Assembly (NCBI GenBank): GCA_010093605.1
Contig: MU004189.1
Span: 1,929,834-1,993,833 of the forward strand
Source: Lophium mytilinum
Taxonomy: Eukaryota > Ascomycota > Dothideomycetes > Mytilinidiales > Mytilinidiaceae
DNA length: 64,000 nucleotides
Direction: 5' to 3'
Shown: positions 22,332-32,780 of the stretch, one piece after another
Position numbering within the stretch: position 1 is the stretch's first letter
Layout of the letters: every line of letters starts with the position of its first letter
Program-made: the position numbers and the translations under genes
The notes under the pieces: generated by a model
The model's database searches: none
The model's input: the letters and a program-made list of their open reading frames with translations, nothing else
Told to the model about the DNA's origin: nothing

Positions 22332-24696
22332 ATGTCATCCTACCCTCCTCCTCCCCAGGCCGAAGACACGCACTACGCGCCAATATATCCGGCGGCGCCG
22401 AGCTCCCAGCTGGAAAATGGTCACCAGGCGCAGATGCACTACAATTCCCAGCTCAACCAGAACATCTTCCCCAAGATCGAATCATTGAGCGATGTCCTTC
22501 AACAGCAAGCCAATCAAGCCAATCACGCCTTGACGGACCAGCGAAACATAGCCCAGAATGCAGCAGACGCGCACAATTCGAAGCCCAACAGGTTGCGCAA
22601 GGCATGCGATTCATGCAGCATCCGGAAAGTGAAGGTATGTCAGCTTTCCCCCCACACCATATTGCGAAAAGCCGCCGGAGCTATAGCACAAGTTATCTCT
22701 CCTCTCTATAGAGTAAATGCTGATGTGGCTGGCAGTGTGATGAATCTGGACCGCCATGTAAAGCTTGCGCAGCTCTGGAGATCCCTTGCACATTCGATCG
22801 ACCAAGCCGGAGGAGAGGTCCCCCCAATCGTCACGCCGAAGCAATAAAGAAGAGGCGCTTGGAGGGAGGAGGGTCGGAACACCTTTCGGGACCGTCGACG
22901 CCCTCGTCTCCCACAAATGCCGCCCACGCGTTGGCTCAGCTGTCTTCTCATCCACCCCACCTGTCAGCCGAGTCCATCTGCTCGCTCCCCACGGTTCATG
23001 CCTTGATAGATGACTTCTTCACTTACATCCATCCGCTCTGCCCGTTTCCACACGAGCCGTCGTTTCGAGAAGCCTGGGGACGGCGAGAGGACTACACGAA
23101 TCCAGCGTTTTTGGCGTTGCTGGCTTCAATGATCGCAGTCCTGGTAGCTTCCTTCCCACGGAAACCGCGATTACATCTCAAAACCCAAACGAAGGACCAC
23201 TTCCCCACCCATTTGACGCTCGTGGACAAGTGTCGGGAAGTATGTGCCCAGGCGCGGGGACCTGGATACTTGGATCGTCCTGGCCTAAGCGTCTACGACG
23301 CGTGCACCAGCTACTTCCTCGCATTGACGGGAGCGTATACCTTTCAGTGGAGGCCGTGTCGTCTTTACTTTGGAGAGTGTCTCACCATTCTTCGGTCGCT
23401 GGGGCTTCATAAAGCTAAAGGACCAGGGCAATCGGAGTTGGGGGCCCTTCCAGCAGTTCTAGGAGCGAATGGACAGAGTCCTGAGGGATCAAGAGATGAA
23501 TCGGTTGATAAGATCACAGAGCAGATGGGTCGAAGAATCTTCTGGACTATGTTTGTGGGCGTACGGTGAGAGCTCTCACGAACTTCTAATTTATAGAACC
23601 TTTACTAACATGACTACCTACTTCAGGACCATGCAGCAGTTTGGAGCTTCCTTTGGTGAGCTGACCATTCTACCACAAACCCCTAGTGAGGTACTTCCTC
23701 CCTTGCCCGCAGAGGTAGACGACCAATACATCTTCCCGGCCTACATATCACCACAACCGGAAGGCATCCCGTCGCTAATGACTGGATTCACCGCAAACGT
23801 GCGTATCTACAATTCGTATTCCGTCCTTTCGACCATGGAGATGGCCTTTGGTATGGGCGAGATATTCGACTGGGAACGACAGAAACGGATTATCGATCAC
23901 TCGTTGCAGACTTGCAAGCAAGCGCTAGAAGGAATACCCGATGTTCTACGAGTCTTAGCAAAAGACACCAAAGACGGGCGATTCGGTCAACGAAAACAGC
24001 CTTACTATCCCCCGATGCCGGAATACCTGAGCGCTAGAGATCGCGCGCTCATAGAATTCGACCACGAGGGGTCGGCTGAGGGAAGACGCACAATGCAGTT
24101 TGAGATCCAGAAGGCCAACATTTACGTTAGTCATCTGGCTACTCGGTCATACCTCGTAGAGAAGTACTTTGTCTACTTGGAGAACTCCCGCAAGCCGAGG
24201 AGCCAATTCAATTCGCCGGGCGTTCTGGCGTCGGGGTTCGATAGCCTGATGCCTGCTCCTACGGGGGAATATGATGCTCTAGAGCAAGACATGGCATCAG
24301 AGCGCGAGAGCGTCATCAAGGATTTGTTGCTAGTGCTTGGAAGCATTGATCTGGTCAATATGGAACCTAATGCGGATAGTTTCGTACGTGTTTCCCCAAC
24401 CATCCCCTTTCAGCTAAGCCTCCATTTGCTAATTCTGAATCTAGACGCAAAAGATCCGCCAGATCGCCTCAACGCTTCTTGACGTACCAAAAGATCGAAA
24501 AGGCTCCATTGCGCTTCAACACGAGGAGTATCTGTACAAATTCCTCGACGTTCTCAGTAAGCTAGAGCGTGTTGGGCCCCAGAGCGCAGACCCAAATCAG
24601 GGAGGGGACGATGAGACAGAGCTCAGGCATTGGGCGGACTTGAGGGAGTATCAATTGAAATTTCAGGAGCAAGGGGGTATTTACGGGTTCCAATAG
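22332..24696 (+). CDS. Zn2Cys6 transcription factor with fungal-specific domain
   Basis: Exons 22332-22634, 22736-23565, 23627-24383 and 24445-24696 give 713 residues. The binuclear zinc cluster lies near residue 90 with CX2CX6CX6CX2CX6C spacing (ACDSCSIRKVK, then CDESGPPCKACA, then CTFDRPSRRRGPPNRHAEA); the first intron splits it after RKVK. A fungal transcription-factor middle domain follows, including IDDFFTYIHPLCPFPHEPSF, LTGAYTFQWRPCRLYFGEC and MGRRIFWTMFVGVRTMQQ. The zinc-cluster surroundings recall regulators of plant-polysaccharide use such as CLR-1/ClrA, but that link rests on recall and is not proven, so no symbol is given. It should act in the nucleus on CGG-type half-sites. An N-terminal Gln/Asn-rich stretch precedes the cluster. 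Confidence 0.88.
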
Positions 24697-25173
24697 CATG
24701 ACAGGAAAGGGGCACGGTGTACGATTTGATCTTAAAGGAATGAGGCGAACGATTGGGATGAGATTAGGCTGGCTCTGGCGTTAGCTTGGGATATGTCTTG
24801 ATACTGCTCTAAGCTGGCATGATATGGGGGAAACACCTGTAGGTCACAGCTTCGGAGCTTTGCGAGCACTCTAGTTGCTGCTGCACATTGGGAGAAATGT
24901 TCGGAGCAACCAGAGAGATGCTTTCCAATCACAACAAAATATGGTTTAGATCTTTGAACTGTCTAACTATACGTAATTTGCGTCCTGTTTCCAAAACGTA
25001 TGAATAATAACACAGTAAGTCCTGGAAGTGCTCTAAAGTGTCAATGAGACGGGAGTCGGGAAAGATCACGTGCCGTCGGTCATTCTATTCTCCATGCGGC
25101 TCTGCTCCTCCGAACCTCTCCTCAAGCGCGACGAACGACACCCCATTGCTACTCACCCTACACACCCTTCACG
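24697..25173. other. Intergenic
   Basis: About 480 bases: 3' end of the transcription factor transcript and promoter of the mitochondrial ribosomal protein gene. TCACGTG near 25,065 is an E-box/CDEI-like palindrome upstream of the uL11m start, which could bind a bHLH factor (inference). Nothing else seen. Confidence 0.4.
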
Positions 25174-25879
25174 ATGGCGAAAAAAGCCCTCGCCAAAGAC
25201 CAGATTGTCAAGCTCATCGTGGGTGCAGGGCAAGCGTCGCCCTCGCCGCCCGTCGGTCCCGCACTAGGAAGTAAAGGTGTGAAGAGCATGGATTTCTGTA
25301 AAGTGTGTTCTCCCAATTTCAATTCATTTCCACTCACTCTGGGCTCGCTGCATATTATTCTCTTCCCCAAAATAATATAACTTCAAACACGATTGTCCAA
25401 CCATCAATTTCGTCGTCTCAACTTCCACCACTTTCTCAGCACTTTAAACTTTCTATTCCTAACACCACCCCTAGGAATTCAACGCCCGCACCGCCCACTA
25501 CACCGTCGGCACCCCGATCCCGGCCCGCGTCACCGTCCGCCCAGACCGCTCCTTCCACTTCGAACTGCGCACGCCGTCCACGGCGACGCTCCTCCTAGCC
25601 GCCGCGGGCGTGATGCCGACGAAAAACAAGATCAAGGGCGCCGGCAACGTGCCCGGGCCGATGAACAACGTGGAAGGCGCGCGGGGGAAGCAGACGTCGG
25701 CGTCGCCGACGGTCGGAAATGCGGTAGTAGGGACAGTAGGGAGCGTAAGCTTGAAGCACATCTTTGAGATTGCGAAGATTAAGCAAAGCGAGACGCGGTT
25801 GAGTGGGATGGGGCTGGAGAGTTTGGCGAAGTGTGTTGTGGCGCAGGCGGCCAGTATTGGGGTTGTGGTTGTGCCGTAG
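25174..25879 (+). CDS. MRPL19: Mitochondrial large-subunit ribosomal protein uL11m
   Basis: Exons 25174-25302 and 25475-25879 (172-base intron, phase 0) give 177 residues. The N-terminal domain starts [20 protein letters not shown] and has [14 protein letters not shown], the Pro-rich S-adenosylmethionine-radical/GTPase-centre segment typical of L11. After the splice [21 protein letters not shown] matches the usual linker. The C-terminal RNA-binding domain includes GAGNVPGP and [20 protein letters not shown]. The protein binds the GTPase-associated rRNA of the mitochondrial ribosome. No classical presequence is visible, which is common in this family. Confidence 0.93.
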
Positions 25880-26950
25880 GAGACTAGGGGGTGGGGAAAG
25901 GAAAGCATGGGATGGCGTTTTGTTTTGGGAATACCTGCTGTTCGGCTTGAGCTTTGGAGCGGCAGATGTAAGACCGGGTTGTGTAGATGGGTGTATTATA
26001 TGTACCATGTGTCAATGCGGCTAGAGGGATGAGGACGTCGTCATATATCTCAATGCTTCGTTACGGTGGCAAAGTATCCATTTTATGAGATCATTTTTGT
26101 GTTCACCTCTCGCAAAAGTCGTCATCGGTTTGATTTAGAGCACGACGGCCCTAGGCTACTAAACAAAAGTCGAGTTTGAGTAGACTGGCTTCTGTTCAGA
26201 CATCTTAGAGACGCCAACTTATCCCGATTCCAGGGCTCCATTCCCAGGCTATGTCAATAATATCCCAAGAACGACTGTAAATCGCATAGACTTGCTCCAC
26301 CTCATACATCTCAACGCTCCCAAGTATACCCAAGTCCGTAATTTAATACAGGATGTTCTAGAGTTTATGTTACTCTATCAGCCTACTTTGGAAGGTTATA
26401 GGATAAACATGATTTCGTGGTCTAATCTATGGTGTCTTCCAATAGTATGCCCAAATCGAGTTCAAATCGCACGGACTGGCTCCACTTCATACATCTCAAC
26501 ACCGCCAAATATACCCCAAATCCGTGATCTGATATGGAGTGTCCTCCAATAGTATGCCCAAATCGAGTTGAAATCGCACGGACTGGCTCCCGTTTGTACA
26601 TCTCGCCGTGGCGAGGTTTCACCTATGATGTCTTGGTACGATTCAGGGGGTTTTGGAATTCAGATACCAAAAGAGGTTGAAAATCAGGAATTACAGAGAC
26701 GAAAAGCAGGGAAGATGGATCAAGCTCACAGGAGATGGAATTGGAAAGCTCTACCGCTGTCGAAGGTTCACACTAGATCGCAAACAATGTAGTACCAGAG
26801 TGTGCATAATTAGATGTTATTTTGATTCCTGGATCAGTTCATCTAAAGCTTGGCCTTAACGCCCGCTGTCCAGTGCTATTCCGAGCCAAGCCATGTCTAT
26901 GTTACAGCGACTGCATCCATTACCGGCAGCATATCCTTTCCTGGGCCCCC
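25880..26950. other. Intergenic with degenerate tandem repeats
   Basis: About 1.07 kb between the convergent 3' ends of the uL11m and Rpn12 genes. It contains the three-copy repeat listed separately; short frames at 26,292 and 26,568 are read from that repeat and are not genes. Confidence 0.5.
26255..26612. repeat. Degenerate repeat, three copies of about 70-110 bp
   Basis: Copies lie at about 26,255-26,362, 26,439-26,544 and 26,545-26,612. The last two share CCAATAGTATGCCCAAATCG, GGACTGGCTCC and an intervening AAATCGCACG nearly exactly. The first is more diverged but keeps AAATCGCA, TTGCTCCACCTCATACATCT and the following CCAAGTATACCC pattern. Copies 2 and 3 abut directly; about 75 bases separate copies 1 and 2. 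Origin unknown; either an old minisatellite or a fragmented element. Confidence 0.65.
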
Positions 26951-27914
26951 CTACACGATCGTCTCCAACTCTCTTGCATATCCTAGTGTGTTCTCGATGA
27001 CTTGATCGCTTGTGACGAGGATATCCCGTTCTAGCCCTAGCATCTCCTCGGCCTGCTGGGGGAAGTATATCCGGCTGTCCTTGACGACCCAGCCAAGCTC
27101 GTGCGCGAACTTGACCACGCTGCCTTCACTGTCGAGGAAGAGGAGACTCTTTGCGTCTGAGACGGGGATGGAGGGGTAGGCTTTCTCGGAGCAGGAGGCG
27201 ATTTCTTTGCGAATTGTGCCGATCAGGACCTGTGAAACATAAACATTAGCTTTAGCCATAGTGAGAAACCACGCCTCTCTACCCGCCAGACCCAAACAGC
27301 GAATCGAGTCCACAGGAGGAGAGAGAGCTAAGCCTCATTGTACATACCTCAGAAAACAGGCCAAACTCCTCCGCTGGCACCCTCTCACTCTTCGTCTCGC
27401 CCCAAACCCGATCATAGCTGCCCTCCATAAGCGCCTGCTCCAGCCGTATCGGATACTGGATAAACACATCATCCTCCAGCCCCTTCCCGCCCTTGCCCCC
27501 CGTCCCCTGGATCCCCGCCGCGACCTCCAGCCCCTCCAGCGTCGTGTGGAACCCCGCGTAGTCCCCGTCGCTCAGCAGCAGCAGCAGATACAGCCCCGTG
27601 ATCTTGCTCGCCTGGCTCGACCCATCCTTCGGCAGCACCGACGTTGGCAGCGCGTAGAACGGCTGCAGCTGCTGGAAGTAGCGCGTGAAGCCCTCCGGGT
27701 CCTTGAGCCGGATGCTCAGCAGGGCGCCCAGCTCGAGGGTTTCGCGGGCGGCGATGAGGTGCGGCCGGGGGGTTGTGGGTGCGGGGATGAGGGCGTTGAG
27801 GTGGAGGAGGGCGAGTTTGGCGCGCGAAAGCAGCGATGGTGCGGAGGTGTATTTGTGGGATTGGAGGCAGCCGTGGAGTTGCTTGAGCGTCTCGCGGAGC
27901 TCGTGGTCGGCCAT
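26951..27914 (-). CDS. RPN12: 26S proteasome regulatory subunit Rpn12
   Basis: Exons 27914-27348 and 27229-26951 (118-base intron, phase 0) give 281 residues, close to the yeast protein. The ATG at 27,914 starts MADHELRETLKQLHGCL in a good context (GAAATGG); the frame is open upstream but that part is Ser/Pro-rich and unlike the family. The C-terminal part carries EVLIGTIRKEIASCSEKAYP, VSDAKSLLFLDSEGSV and WVVKDSRIYFPQQ, the PCI-like CSN8/PSMD8 module. Rpn12 is a lid subunit that helps join lid to base and take up Rpn10. Its 3' end faces the uL11m gene. Confidence 0.95.
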
Positions 27915-28473
27915 TTCGGCGGGTGTGTTGGGTTTCGGGAGTGTAGGAGAAGGGAGATGGGGAGTCGCAGTTGTAGAAGAAGACTGTGAAGCGGAGGGAG
28001 GAGGTGATGAAGCTGCTGTGGATGGGGGGTTTGGCGGAGCTTGAAGCGGACGTGGTGGTAACGAAGCAGTGATGCTCGAACGCTCGGACCTTGGGCTCAG
28101 CGAAATCCATGGCAAACCACAACCTTCGAATATACGGTGGCGAATAAATGGACTGTTCATTTTGCGATACTACATGGGGTGCAAGAAGAGGGTACTTCAG
28201 TCTTCTTGAAGGTCTTTTTCAGCTCAGGATCTGCCTAATCTAATGTTTCCTCGTTGTGACAGGCAGATGACATGGTCACAGGTTCTCAAAGTCCACCACT
28301 TGGATACTTCTATTCACCTTACACAGCCTCATCATAGGTCTGTCCGAAATTTTGTATCACGAAGGTGAAAGCATAGTGTAAGACTTCTGTTTGACCAGCC
28401 TGATGCCTAATGGACTATCCTGGGCATCACGGAGTACAACATAATACCGACTGAGCTCTATTCAACCTCTAGT
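27915..28473. other. Intergenic, Rpn12 upstream region
   Basis: About 560 bases between the Sld2 stop and the Rpn12 start, both on the minus strand. It should contain the Rpn12 promoter. Open frames over the Rpn12 leader (27,915-28,160) are extensions or overlaps. No PACE-type proteasome element was confirmed. Confidence 0.45.
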
Positions 28474-30117
28474 CTATCTCCTTCGTCCAAAGCGGCCTTT
28501 GCCTCCCTTCTGTTGATCTTTACCCTTGATCTTTAGCCTGCGATAGTTCGCGTTCATCGTAGCGCCCGCTTTACGGACAGCTTTACTGACAGCATTTGAG
28601 CTCTTCTGTGCTGTAACAGCCTTCGTCTCTGTTTTAGCTTCAGGTTTCAGTAGGTCCTTAGCTTTTGCGAGTTGAGTCTTCCGCTTTTTAGGGGTATGAG
28701 AGTCGTTACTGAAGTCTGAAGCAGCGCCGTCATCTGAAGACTCTTCTCTAAACTCATCCTCTAGGCTCTGGGTTTTTGGGCCTTCCTTCGTTTGTGTCTC
28801 TGCGATTGCATCTGGACTATCGGAGTCATCTTGTACAGCTGGCTCAGGAGACTTGGACTTGCGCCTGGCAGCGACTGGACGCACTGTTCGATGTTAGAGA
28901 AGCTTTCTGGGCATACACAATCATGAAACTTACTGTTCACTCTCCTCGTAGTCCGCTTCTGCCCCCTCTTCTTCCACACCTGTCGCGGATTCCCATTTCT
29001 GTCCAGTGCACCTAATTCTTGCTGTGTCTCATCTTGATCCGACTCTTCTAACGCATCCGGACCAAGCTTCATTGGAACCTGACTATCCTCCACTAAAACC
29101 TTCGGAGCCGGTTTCGCTTTAGGTATAGAAATGCCCGCAGCCTCCATCTCCATCTCCCGCATCATCTCTAACTCGTCGTCTAGCCTTTCGTCTTCTTGCC
29201 TCTCCGCCTCCTCTTCCTCCCTTCTCGCCTCCTCAACTCTCTCTTTCTCCTGATTCTTCAGATTCTGTATCATACTACTCAGACTCCTTCCAAGTCCTCT
29301 CCGCTTCCACGGTGCAGGTCGCGGCGTCGACTCATCCTCTTCAGCAATGATATCAAGCGGCCGAGTATCGCGCCGTAGGAACATTGGCGTCGAAAGATGC
29401 TTCATCGTCGAAGAAGGCGTGCCCTCCTCGTCTCGCTTCCGCTTTTTCGGCGTCGCGAACTTGTCCAGCAAGAATCTTTTCCCTGTGGAAAGTGGCGTTC
29501 TGCTTCCTCGCGCATGCTCCTCGACCGAAAGCCCATCTTCGGATCCACCGTGGTCCTTGCTCGGCGTCTGCATCACGTTTGTTCCCACATCACCCAACAC
29601 CGTCCTCTGCGCTTTGGTCGGCGTATCCGAAGGGAGAAGATCGAAGAGACCAAGAACCAGTCCATCTTTCTGCGGGGTGGGTCCAATCTTCGAACGCACA
29701 TGTACTGGCGTAAAAAGGATTGAGGCCGATCCAGGAACATTGGCAGGGTCTGCGTTCTCCGCTTGCTCGTGTCTTGCGGGGGTGGTGGCTAGTTTGAAGA
29801 GCGGTTTTGAAGGGGTTCGGACTTCATCGTCAATCGCTTTGCATTTTCGCGGTGCTTTCGAGGGCGTTTGTGGGCCGGCCTTGCCTGCAAGAACATCTCG
29901 GAGCTTATTGTACTCCTTGTATTTCTGTGCTATGACCTCGTAAGTGCATGTTTCGTGGGTATGTGCATGTCAACGTACAGATGCTGGCGTTCGCTTTTAT
30001 GTCCAGGCGGCCGGCTTTGCGTCCATTGTGTGCAGCAGCGAAATCCTTTTCCCACAGCTTCAGCTCCTGCTTTAGAGTACTACAGCGGTCATTCGGGTCG
30101 GCATTGGTGGTGGTCAT
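28474..30117 (-). CDS. SLD2: DNA replication initiation regulator Sld2/Drc1
   Basis: Exons 30117-29979, 29929-28934 and 28883-28474 (introns of 49 and 50 bases) give 514 residues. The conserved N-terminus is present: LKQELKLWEKDFAAAHNGRK, then across the first splice SQKYKEYNKLRDVL. A long middle contains many Ser/Thr-Pro sites (GPTPQK, TPTKAQ, TPSKDH, TPLSTG, TPKKRKR), expected of a protein that CDK must phosphorylate before it binds Dpb11. A coiled, Glu/Arg-rich stretch (EKERVEEARREEEEAER) follows, then a basic tail ending NANYRRLKIKGKDQQKGG and GRFGRRR, typical of the family. It acts in loading Cdc45/GINS at origins. A possible upstream ATG at 30,177 would add a short unconserved extension. 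Confidence 0.9.
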
Positions 30118-30452
30118 TTTGGTGTGGTATTGTCGGCTTGGAGGTCGCGTGTTTGGGAGAATCGCGAAGTCCACCACGCTGGGGAAAGAACGCCGGGGTC
30201 CCGACGGCGCGTTGAACGCGACTGCCCTGCAAGGTTGTGAAATATAATACGCGCCAAGGAATCACGTTATTTAAGCAAGCATTCTGCCACCGCTTCAACC
30301 ATTTAATGTGAATTCAAATCCAATGTATTTGCTGTTTCCTCCGCTGAAAAAGCCGCTGTCTATCGTACACGATTGATATTCACAAACTCCGTCCCGGAGC
30401 TCAGTAACAAGCGCTGATGCCAAAAATCGAAACCCCTGTTAAACCCAGCCCC
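30118..30452. other. Intergenic
   Basis: About 335 bases between the Sld2 start and the stop of the dihydrolipoamide dehydrogenase gene (which is read leftwards, so this is its 3' region meeting the Sld2 promoter). Nothing recognised. Confidence 0.4.
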
Positions 30453-32250
30453 CTAGTAGTGAATCGCTTTGTCGTAAGTCGCCATGGCTGCCTCCTTGAA
30501 AGCCTCGCTGAGCGTTGGGTGAGCATGTGATGTACGGGCGACATCTAGAAACAAGTTAGTAAGGACAAACACATACGTTGTGGAGTAGTCTTACCTTCGC
30601 AGCTTGCACCGTATTCAAGCGCAAGGGTGGCCTCAGCAATCATCTCTCCAGCGTTTGGTCCAACAATATGAACACCCAATATCCGGTCTGTCTCAGCGTC
30701 CGCAAGGAACTTCACAATACCCTCCGTGTCCAGGTTCGTCTTCGCTCTCGAGTTGGCGGAGAAGGGGAATGAGCCGCTCTTGTATTTTACGTCCGCAGCC
30801 TTTAGTTCTTGCTCGTTCTGGCCAACCCAAGCAACCTCGGGGTGAGAGTACATGACGGACGGGATAGCTCCATAGTTGACGTGTCCGTAGCCTTTCGTGA
30901 TAAACTCGGCAACAGCAACACCCTCCTCTTCAGCCTTATGTGCCAACATTGGTCCAAATGTGCAGTCACCAATGACTCGGATGTGGGGGATCTTCGTGCG
31001 GAATTCCTGGTCGATTACAAGGCGTCCCTTATCGTCAGCCTCCAAACCAATCTTCTCGAAATTCAGACCAGCAGTGTATGGGCGGCGACCAATGGCGACG
31101 AGGACAACGTCGGCATCGAGCTAATAGTTTCAGTCAGCTATGCATCTCGGAAAAGTAGGAAACGGTTCTTCTCACCAGCTCCTCTTTACCGCCCTTGGCA
31201 GCTTCAACATTGATCTTCACAGTCTCGCCGCTGTCGTCACCGCCCATGACCTTGGTGTTGAGCTTGAACTTCATACCCTGCTTGGTAAGAAGCTTCTGGG
31301 TCAACTTGGCGATTTCGTTGTCCATGCCAGGCCCTCCAATCTGGCCCAAAAATTCGACGACTGTAACTTCAGAGCCGAGTCTAGACCAAACCGAGCCCTA
31401 TCTAAAATTAGTACAGACTGTTCCCAGCTGCTCTCTTTCGTTACTCACCATCTCGAGACCGATAATGCCACCTCCAATGACGACCATCTTCTTCGGGACC
31501 TTTTGTAGTGCGATTGCGCCTGTGCTCGTGATAATCTTCTCCTCGTCAATCGTCAGACCGGGGAACGGTGTAGCCTCACTGCCGGTTGCAATGATGATGT
31601 TTTTGCCCTTGACTGAAGTCTCCCCACCATCGAGCAGATTGACTGCGATGGTGTGTTCATCCGTGAATGCTCCGGTGCCCTTGATGTATTCGACGTTGTT
31701 TTTCTTGAACAAGAATTCGATACCCTTGGTCAGACCCGACACTGAGGTCTCCTTCGCCTTCATCATCTGTGCCAAATTGAGCTTGACATCGCCGACATCA
31801 ATCCCGCGGTTCTTCGTGTCGTGGAGGATGGAATGGTACATATGCGAATTGTTGAGGAGAGACTTCGAGGGGATGCAGCCGACGTTGAGACATGTTCCTC
31901 CCAACGCGCCGCGCTTCTCTATACACGTAACCTACGCGGAACTATATTAGCTTGGCGAGGATGCATTATAAGCAGTGTAAATACCTTGAGGCCTGCTTGT
32001 CCAGCCTTGATAGCTGCGACGTATCCCGCGACACCTCCGCCGATGACGACGAGGTCTTTCTCCTCTGCAAAATGATCAGCCGTTGCACGTAGAGTAGCTT
32101 CGGAACATGCGCCTTACCAGCTTCTGTAGCATATCCCCTCCTTGAACGGTCCAGCACGTAAAAAGCTGAAGGGCGAATGCTGCTCTGGGCGCCACCGACG
32201 GGACGCAATAGCGACCTGGGGGCAGCCCGGGGAACCATGGCACGGAACAT
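30453..32250 (-). CDS. LPD1: Dihydrolipoamide dehydrogenase (E3), mitochondrial
   Basis: Exons 32250-32118, 32064-31985, 31931-31449, 31397-31176, 31120-30595 and 30544-30453 (introns of 50-55 bases) give 511 residues. A basic presequence ([18 protein letters not shown]) precedes the FAD-binding motif [15 protein letters not shown]. The redox-active disulfide is in [13 protein letters not shown]. The NAD-binding motif is [20 protein letters not shown], the second FAD contact is [19 protein letters not shown], and the C-terminal interface has the catalytic His-Glu dyad in [10 protein letters not shown]. The enzyme reoxidises lipoyl groups of pyruvate and 2-oxoglutarate dehydrogenases and the glycine cleavage system. 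An in-frame ATG at 32,313 could give a longer presequence. Confidence 0.97.
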
Positions 32251-32780
32251 GACGAGTGGAGACAGAGGATAGAGGCGGAGAGAGGAGAGGAAGGGCCGCG
32301 ATTTGTACGGCAAGTAAGTTGAGAGGGGTCAATTGATGGAGGTGGTGATCGTGGCTAAGTGTTTGGAGCTCCGGAGGACAACTTTTCGGAGAGCCGGCGA
32401 GATCGCCTTCAGCCGGGAGCTGGTAAAACAGCAGAGCTTAGCAAAACAATTCGCCTCAAGACTTTTGCGTTCTAAAGCTTTTAAATGAGCATTTAGTTAA
32501 GCTAGAATCAACTAGTAGTATTCTAAATTATATCATCCAAAGGTCAACATATTCTTCCCGCCGCAATACTTGTCTTCTTAACATTCAAACCAAACTTTGT
32601 TGAGGTAACAGGCTTGGACATTTTACCGTCCCCCGACTTGCGGCAAGTGGCGGCTGTAATTCACGCTCGCATTAGCCCGAATGATACTCCGTCTCAATCT
32701 TTATCAGTGCGTGACCTTGGAGCATCAGATTACTGATATAAGAATCTTTAATGGTATTTCCTACAAGTGATGTGACTCCG
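32251..32780. other. Intergenic
   Basis: 530 bases between the dihydrolipoamide dehydrogenase start and the stop of the next minus-strand gene. It should hold the E3 promoter. No repeat or RNA gene seen. Confidence 0.4.

Noticed and set aside
27469-28122. 217-codon frame overlapping Rpn12 on the same strand
   Set aside because: It is an alternate-frame shadow of the Rpn12 coding exon, low in complexity.
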